From: Bacteroidota bacterium
GTDB lineage: Bacteria > Bacteroidota > Ignavibacteria > Ignavibacteriales > Ignavibacteriaceae
Direction of reading: 5' to 3'
Assembly (NCBI GenBank): GCA_024278655.1
Contig: JAJRSV010000114.1
Coordinates: forward strand, 1-10,669
DNA length: 10,669 nt
The stretch's first letter is position 1. Each line of letters begins with the position of its first letter. Below are positions 7,122-10,669 of the stretch, one piece after another. A program made the translations under genes and the position numbers. The notes beneath the pieces were generated by a model that saw only the letters and a list, made by a program, of their open reading frames with translations, made no database searches and was not told the DNA's origin.

Positions 7122-7958
7122 TTAACTTGGTATCCAACTAACCAAATCTATATCAATTGCTTCAAAAACTTGTGTTTCATTTTTACCTTCAATCAATTCA
7201 AATTCAAAAATATAATTGTGGCTCGGCAGCTTAGAAATATCAACCTGAAAAGGTAGATTACTATCTTTAAAATAAGCTGTTGAATAAGAAGCACCTGGAA
7301 TTGTAGTGTTGGTTTGCCATAGTTCGACAGTAACATCGTTAATATATCTCATAAAACCATAATTCTGTTTGTGAGTAAAACATACGCCTCTTACTCTTGA
7401 ACCAATTTCTCCCCATTTTTTCCTTAATGAATTTTCCTTTGTGGGAATAAGACCGGGAATTAAAAAACCGGAGATAAACAAATCGGCTTCTTTCCGAAGA
7501 TCCTGAGAAGCATTATTCAATGCGATTACTTCTACTCTGCATCCTTTATTCTGTACTGCCTTAATAACTTTAGTAAAATCACCATCACCGGAAACCAGAA
7601 TAATTTTATCAAGATTTTCTGCTTGTAACAGAATATCAACTACGAGTTCAACATCGGCATTTGCTTTTCCATATCTCTGTCCATCTTCATCTTCATACCA
7701 TTTTACTTCGGTTTCAATTACCTTGTATCCCAAATCTCTAATCACGGAATGAAATTTCTTTGCATTATATAAATATTCTTTATCATCTTTCCCTCGAATT
7801 AAGTCTATACTCACATAAGCATTAAGCCGCAAAATTTGTGAACCTCCCCGGCTGGCAAATTTCCTCAATACATCATATCTCATTCCCTGTCCACCGTTCG
7901 AGTACATATTAGAAGAATCTACGTAAACACCAACCTTTAAACCAGTTAAATTATTCAT
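7122..7958 (-). CDS. NYN-domain (LabA/DUF88, PIN-like) putative ribonuclease with C-terminal cold-shock/OB-like domain
   Basis: The protein has 278 residues. Residues ~7-165 form a NYN domain: GVYVDSSNMY (10-19, D14), ANADVELVVDIL (99-110, D102 and D108) and LVSGDGDFTKVI (121-132, D125 and D127), followed by an EADLFI segment. These acidic residues would bind metal for RNA cleavage in this PIN-like fold. After a linker, residues ~186-274 contain RGVCFTHKQNYGFMRY and a FKDSNLPFQVDISKLPSHN segment ending in AIDIDLV, a pattern like a divergent cold-shock (OB) domain that would hold RNA. The gene stands alone between two long spacers, beside the R-M cassette but outside its repeats. The start is the ATG at 7956-7958, giving a full-length NYN N-terminus. 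The NYN call is strong, the OB call moderate, and the cellular role unknown. Confidence 0.85.
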   Translation of the reverse strand: MNNLTGLKVGVYVDSSNMYSNGGQGMRYDVLRKFASRGGSQILRLNAYVSIDLIRGKDDKEYLYNAKKFHSVIRDLGYKVIETEVKWYEDEDGQRYGKANADVELVVDILLQAENLDKIILVSGDGDFTKVIKAVQNKGCRVEVIALNNASQDLRKEADLFISGFLIPGLIPTKENSLRKKWGEIGSRVRGVCFTHKQNYGFMRYINDVTVELWQTNTTIPGASYSTAYFKDSNLPFQVDISKLPSHNYIFEFELIEGKNETQVFEAIDIDLVSWIPS

Positions 7959-8142
7959 CAGATTTTTTATTTTATATTTTTTTATGAATCAAATAACAAT
8001 TTAACAATAAATTATAATCAGTACGTAAATTTACTTTTCTTAATGCTTTTTTTAAAAGGGTATATCATTGCTGACCAAATTAAATTTTATACTACGTTTT
8101 TATTTTGTTATCCGATGTTTTTATGTTTCTAATAACATTAGA

Positions 8143-8218
8143 ACCCGATTGCCGGCAGGCAAGTTCAACCCGGGTAATTGCACAGACCTGTCTGCGGCAA
8201 GCAGGTTACTAATCTGTG
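8143..8218. repeat. Cluster of GC-rich inverted repeats (GGCAGG-type palindromes)
   Basis: Arms are ACCCG (8143-8147) with CGGGT (8171-8175), TTGCC (8149-8153) with GGCAA (8158-8162), and CACAGA (8181-8186) with TCTGTG (8213-8218). Inside the last pair is ACCTG (8186-8190)/CAGGT (8202-8206), with an imperfect inner stem. A perfect 8-bp palindrome ACCCGGGT lies at 8168-8175. This resembles decayed copies of a dispersed palindromic element. Confidence 0.55.
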
Positions 8219-8325
8219 ATGCAAATTATACAACTACGAATTAAATTCGAATTGAATATTTTAAACTATCTTAAATTAAATGGTTTTTGGTCAATCATAA
8301 TCAATAAAACGTTTTGTTGACAAAA

Positions 8326-8385
8326 AGTCTCTCTCTCTTTTTTTTAAGAGACCTGCCTGACGGCAGTCAGCTATTAGAGAGAGTT
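8326..8385 (-). terminator. Branched hairpin after the toxin gene, possible terminator
   Basis: Read on the minus strand, CTCTCTCT (8383-8376) pairs with AGAGAGAG (8338-8331), enclosing a small CTGAC/GTCAG hairpin (8370-8366 with 8361-8357, loop TGCC) and an A-run. The distal arm is followed by ACTTTTTG, a short U-run. It lies about 60 bases past the toxin stop codon. The large loop makes termination uncertain; the inner GC part may be another decayed copy of the palindromes at 8143-8218. Confidence 0.35.
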
Positions 8386-8445
8386 CCTTTTATTTTGGAC
8401 AGATGTGGCAAAAATCTTACAATTAATATTTACATTCCACTATAA

Positions 8446-8781
8446 TTACTGTATCAAATAATTACTGAGTGTTTTTAGCAAACGTCTATGCCTTTTTTCT
8501 GAAATGGACTCAATTGAACCGATGATATCTTTTCTGGAAAGTACTGCAAGAAATCCAAATCTTATCACCGGATCAGTTAATAAGCCGCTTCTTTCAAAAT
8601 CTTTATCAGAAGCAGATATTAATTCGTCAAATCCTTTCACGTAATGTTTAACATGAGAACTAACTCCGTAAACAAGTAAATCATTAAACGGAGGCATTTC
8701 TCTAAGAACTATTGCCGGTCGGTTCTTAACCATACCATTCGCCTGTGGAATGGGTGTTAAAATCACATCACCTTCCTTCAT
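8446..8781 (-). CDS. MazF/PemK-like toxin (putative mRNA endoribonuclease)
   Basis: The protein has 111 residues, normal for the family. Features of the PemK/MazF fold are GDVILTPIP (4-12), the conserved NRPAIVL (20-26, R21), VYGVSSHV (37-44), and the FERSGLL-VIRFGFLAVL region (62-81). The C-terminus is a basic helix (EKRHRRLLKTLSNYL). Family members cleave single-stranded RNA when free of antitoxin and so arrest growth. The ATG at 8779-8781 lies inside the end of the antitoxin gene, a 14-base overlap typical of a translationally coupled TA operon. The closest mRNA-cleavage specificity cannot be read from sequence. Confidence 0.85.
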   Translation of the reverse strand: MKEGDVILTPIPQANGMVKNRPAIVLREMPPFNDLLVYGVSSHVKHYVKGFDELISASDKDFERSGLLTDPVIRFGFLAVLSRKDIIGSIESISEKRHRRLLKTLSNYLIQ

Positions 8782-9028
8782 ATTCGGGATTCGGTTCCTT
8801 TATTAAATCAACAGAATATTCAACTTCATCTTCACCGTATGCATTAGATAAACTCTTTGCTGAACTCCGCTGCCACTCCTCGCGTTCTTCTATAATCTTT
8901 CTATCTTCTTCTGAAAGTGAATCGGGCAAAATGGTGACTATCAATTTCGTGTTCGGTTTTAAGTCAGCCGTATCATCTAATACAATTTTGTTACCGTCAA
9001 AGTGCGCACGTAATTTTTTGACTTTCAT
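8768..9028 (-). CDS. Antitoxin partner of the MazF/PemK-like toxin
   Basis: The protein has 86 residues. The N-terminus (LRAHFDGNKIVLDDTADLKP, then KLIVTIL) is beta-rich and resembles AF2212/DUF104- or AbrB-like antitoxin DNA-binding folds. The C-terminal half is acidic (EEDRKIIEEREEW, AYGEDEVEYS) and ends in EPNPEYEGR, a tail often seen in antitoxins paired with this toxin type. By analogy the acidic tail would cover the toxin's RNA site. It is first in the operon and overlaps the toxin gene by 14 bases. The assignment rests mainly on position plus this two-part architecture; the exact family is uncertain. Confidence 0.75.
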   Translation of the reverse strand: MKVKKLRAHFDGNKIVLDDTADLKPNTKLIVTILPDSLSEEDRKIIEEREEWQRSSAKSLSNAYGEDEVEYSVDLIKEPNPEYEGR

Positions 9029-9094
9029 TCTGAATAATTCTCTTTATTAATAATAAGTAAAATTCAATCTCCTGATAAAAATAACTTCGCAACC

Positions 9095-9110
9095 GGAATT
9101 ATGCAATTCC
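9095..9110. promoter_or_regulatory. Inverted repeat upstream of the antitoxin, candidate autoregulation operator
   Basis: GGAATT (9095-9100) and AATTCC (9105-9110) are perfect inverted arms around ATGC. The element lies 66 bases upstream of the antitoxin ATG in a 229-base spacer (9029-9257) with no gene. TA operons are usually repressed by their own products at such palindromes. AT-rich sequence yields short palindromes by chance, so this is tentative. Confidence 0.3.
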
Positions 9111-9257
9111 TTCTTATCATAAAATTTATCTAAAACGATATAATTATTATTTGAGAATAGCGAGAAATTTTTATGCCTCTTATTTCAGCGTAAAAATGTT
9201 GCTCTTTATGGCATTAAGTTTAGTAATTGAGAGATCGTGAAACCTTGCCAGGTTAAA

Positions 9258-9422
9258 TTAATCCCTAACCGTTTTGGTCATCATAAATCCAATGGCTACA
9301 CCAATCGGGAGCCCTATTGCTAATCCCAAACCTACTTTGCCCGTTATTATTCCAATAATCAGTCCTATTGCAAGACCGATTAATGTACCGACTGCGTAAC
9401 GCATTAGAGTGTTGTTCTTCAT
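9258..9422 (-). CDS. Small glycine-zipper membrane protein (54 aa)
   Basis: The ORF runs from the ATG at 9420-9422 to the TAA at 9258-9260, with GGAG six bases before the start. The product starts MKNNTLMRYAVG and ends MMTKTVRD. Between these are two hydrophobic segments with glycine at every fourth residue: 12, 16, 20, 24, 28, then 33, 37, 41, 45, separated by one lysine (K29). This is a glycine-zipper pattern of closely packed transmembrane helices, probably a helical hairpin that oligomerises in a membrane. Basic residues at both ends fit membrane anchoring. It follows the alpha/beta hydrolase by 25 bases on the same strand, so they are probably co-transcribed. I do not recognise a named family. 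The ribosome site and strict periodicity make a chance ORF unlikely. Confidence 0.75.
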   Translation of the reverse strand: MKNNTLMRYAVGTLIGLAIGLIIGIITGKVGLGLAIGLPIGVAIGFMMTKTVRD

Positions 9423-9447
9423 TCCCGGCTCCGTCTTTTATTTGCAG

Positions 9448-10239
9448 CTACTTATTGTTTATCCACTCAACAACGAGTTTAAGGATTTCTTTATTTATTG
9501 TATGTCCGCCGCCAAAAGAATAAAACTTTACATCATACCCGTATCCGGCAAGAATATTCCTCGATTTTATTCCTATCTCAACCGGTGTGTACTTATCTTC
9601 ATCACCGTTGGCAATGAAGACTCTTAAACTGTTTGCTTCCTTTATGAATTTGTCCGGCAGCCAATCTACCTGCAGAGAATCGGAAAAAGGCGACCAGAGT
9701 TTTCCGGATAATCCCGGACCGGATAAACAAATCAGTCCATCAATTAAACGGTAATTTTTTATCCCGGCTCTGTATGCAAGAATAGCTCCCTGGGAAAAGC
9801 CGAGTAAATAAACTTCACTCACATTATACCGCTTTGTTAAATCTTTTATTAAATCGGCAACGTAGCCTTCCGCTATAAGTGCAGCCCGTTCCATCAGGTC
9901 TTCGTTACCGGTAGGCCATAACGACCACTCGTATCCGAATGCTTCACCCATTAACCAGGAATAAGGTGCCTGCGGTACTGCGTAAATGAATTCCGTTTTG
10001 TTTAATCCGTTCCAAATGGTTATAAACTGTTCCGGGGTTTCTCCTCCGCTGTGCAGTCCGATTACCAGCGGGTAACTATCCTGTGGACTATAATTATCGG
10101 GAAAGCTGATTAAACATTTAAAAAGCGCAGAGCTTTGGAAGTAAGTTGTATCATAAGTTACCGGATTCTGACCGTGTACAGAAGGAATATTCAATAGAAA
10201 TAAGATCACCCCGAAAAGAATAATTTTTAAATTACGCAT
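9448..10239 (-). CDS. Secreted alpha/beta hydrolase (carboxylesterase/phospholipase-like)
   Basis: The protein has 263 residues. It starts with a signal peptide (MRNLKIILFGVILFLL, likely cut after VHG at ~23), so it acts outside the cytoplasm. The hydrolase core shows LVIGLHSGGETPEQF (58-72, oxyanion region), the nucleophile elbow LLGFSQGA (145-152, S149), an acid in NGDEDKYTP (most likely D215) and the histidine in GGGHTI (H246). The layout is that of Abhydrolase_2-type esterases and lysophospholipases. There is no lipobox and no T9SS sorting domain, so it is probably periplasmic. The ATG has GGAG six bases upstream. The gene leads a probable operon with the small glycine-zipper protein. The substrate is unknown; a short-chain ester or peptide-linked acyl group is possible. 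Confidence 0.87.
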   Translation of the reverse strand: MRNLKIILFGVILFLLNIPSVHGQNPVTYDTTYFQSSALFKCLISFPDNYSPQDSYPLVIGLHSGGETPEQFITIWNGLNKTEFIYAVPQAPYSWLMGEAFGYEWSLWPTGNEDLMERAALIAEGYVADLIKDLTKRYNVSEVYLLGFSQGAILAYRAGIKNYRLIDGLICLSGPGLSGKLWSPFSDSLQVDWLPDKFIKEANSLRVFIANGDEDKYTPVEIGIKSRNILAGYGYDVKFYSFGGGHTINKEILKLVVEWINNK

Positions 10240-10584
10240 ATCGACTCCGATACATAAATTAGTAAATCAAACCCGAAAGTTGTTACCGGTGTCAAAATAC
10301 CAATTTAAAACCAAGAGCACAAAACAGGAATGAATGAGTATGAATTTTCAATTCGTTTATTCGGGATATGATATTCTTAGTTTGTGAAAGTTCGGAAAGA
10401 TTAATTACCGGAAATAATTCTTGCGAACCGAATGTAATTCTGTATTACTCTTACGGTTTTGATGAATCTCATCAAAGCGCAGGTGCGCCGAAGTTTCAGC
10501 GCTAAAACTACACTCGTCCTCTCCGGCGGCACCCGCATCGCTATACCGGCTAATTAGTTCGTATTTCAGTATAAACCCTTAATT
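10240..10584. other. 345-base spacer with a GC-rich, hairpin-dense island (10458-10557)
   Basis: The island holds three consecutive inverted repeats: TTTGATGA/TCATCAAA (10458-10465 with 10469-10476), GCGC/GCGC (10477-10480 with 10485-10488) and an 18-base near-palindrome AGTTTCAGCGCTAAAACT (10492-10509, one mismatched pair). CCGG also occurs at 10523-10526 and 10546-10549. Short ORFs cross it on both strands (31 codons on +, 10462-10557; a minus frame starting at ATG near 10536), none with a ribosome site. It looks like a structured RNA or dispersed element more than a gene. The rest of the spacer is AT-rich and should hold the hydrolase promoter. Confidence 0.5.
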
Positions 10585-10669
10585 CTAAGTACCGGATGCA
10601 ATCGCTTTATCCAGAAACGCTTTAATCTCCGCCCTGATTTTTTCACCGTGCCCCAATAGTAAATGACCG
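10585..10669 (-). CDS. 3' end of a gene, possibly a metallo-beta-lactamase-fold hydrolase
   Basis: The minus-strand frame is open from the window edge to the TAG at 10585-10587 and gives 27 residues, GHLLLGHGEKIRAEIKAFL and a short tail. The LLLGHGE segment followed by an amphipathic helix resembles the last strand and helix of MBL-fold hydrolases, in which this histidine is a metal ligand. The fragment is too short for a firm family call. The gene begins outside the window. Confidence 0.5.
   Translation of the reverse strand, partial: GHLLLGHGEKIRAEIKAFLDKAIASGT

Larger units (their letters stand above)
7959..8445. other. 487-base spacer with GC-rich hairpins, no gene supported
   Basis: Most of this stretch is AT-rich with no ORF showing protein-like features on either strand. 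It should hold the NYN gene's promoter near 7959-8050, but no clear element stands out. Two GC-rich hairpin groups (8143-8218 and 8326-8385) are set in the AT background and are listed separately. Confidence 0.6.

Noticed and set aside
8317..8339. TTGACA at 8317-8322 as a + strand -35 promoter element
   Set aside because: The sequence 16-18 bases downstream is a CT repeat and T-run with no -10 element, and no + strand gene follows.

Overview
The window looks like a chromosomal piece from a Bacteroidota/Chlorobiota-type bacterium, most likely Ignavibacteria or a close relative. The main clue is the leftmost gene: its C-terminus is a classic type IX secretion sorting domain with the YPNPFNP signature. 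AT-rich spacers, weak Shine-Dalgarno sites on several genes and a secreted M64 peptidase agree with this. No tRNA, rRNA, CRISPR array or transposase was seen.

Left part (1-4323): the 3' end of a T9SS cargo gene on the + strand, then a palindrome, then two minus-strand genes. The first transcribed is a secreted M64-family metallopeptidase. 42 bases behind it is a ClC-type chloride channel/transporter with two CBS domains and a TrkA-C domain. The ClC reading frame is broken by an apparent one-base loss in an A-run inside the first CBS domain, so it appears as two ORFs.

Centre (4373-6937): a two-gene restriction-modification cassette, an amino-methyltransferase followed 3 bases later by a GIY-YIG nuclease. 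It is bounded by two copies of a 45-bp direct repeat that match at 43 positions and lie exactly 2520 bases apart. This has the form of an R-M unit inserted with a long target duplication, just upstream of the M64 gene. It is the most notable structure in the window.

Right of it are a NYN-domain (PIN-like) putative ribonuclease with a C-terminal cold-shock/OB-like part (7122-7958), a 487-base spacer with GC-rich hairpins, and an antitoxin/MazF-like toxin pair whose genes overlap by 14 bases (8446-9028). Together with the R-M cassette these form a small accessory or defence-like cluster; a joint function is inference only.

Right end (9258-10669): a secreted alpha/beta hydrolase followed by a 54-residue glycine-zipper membrane protein, probably one operon. 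Then comes a spacer with a GC-rich, hairpin-dense island, and the last 27 codons of a gene that may be a metallo-beta-lactamase-fold hydrolase. Every gene after the first is on the minus strand.
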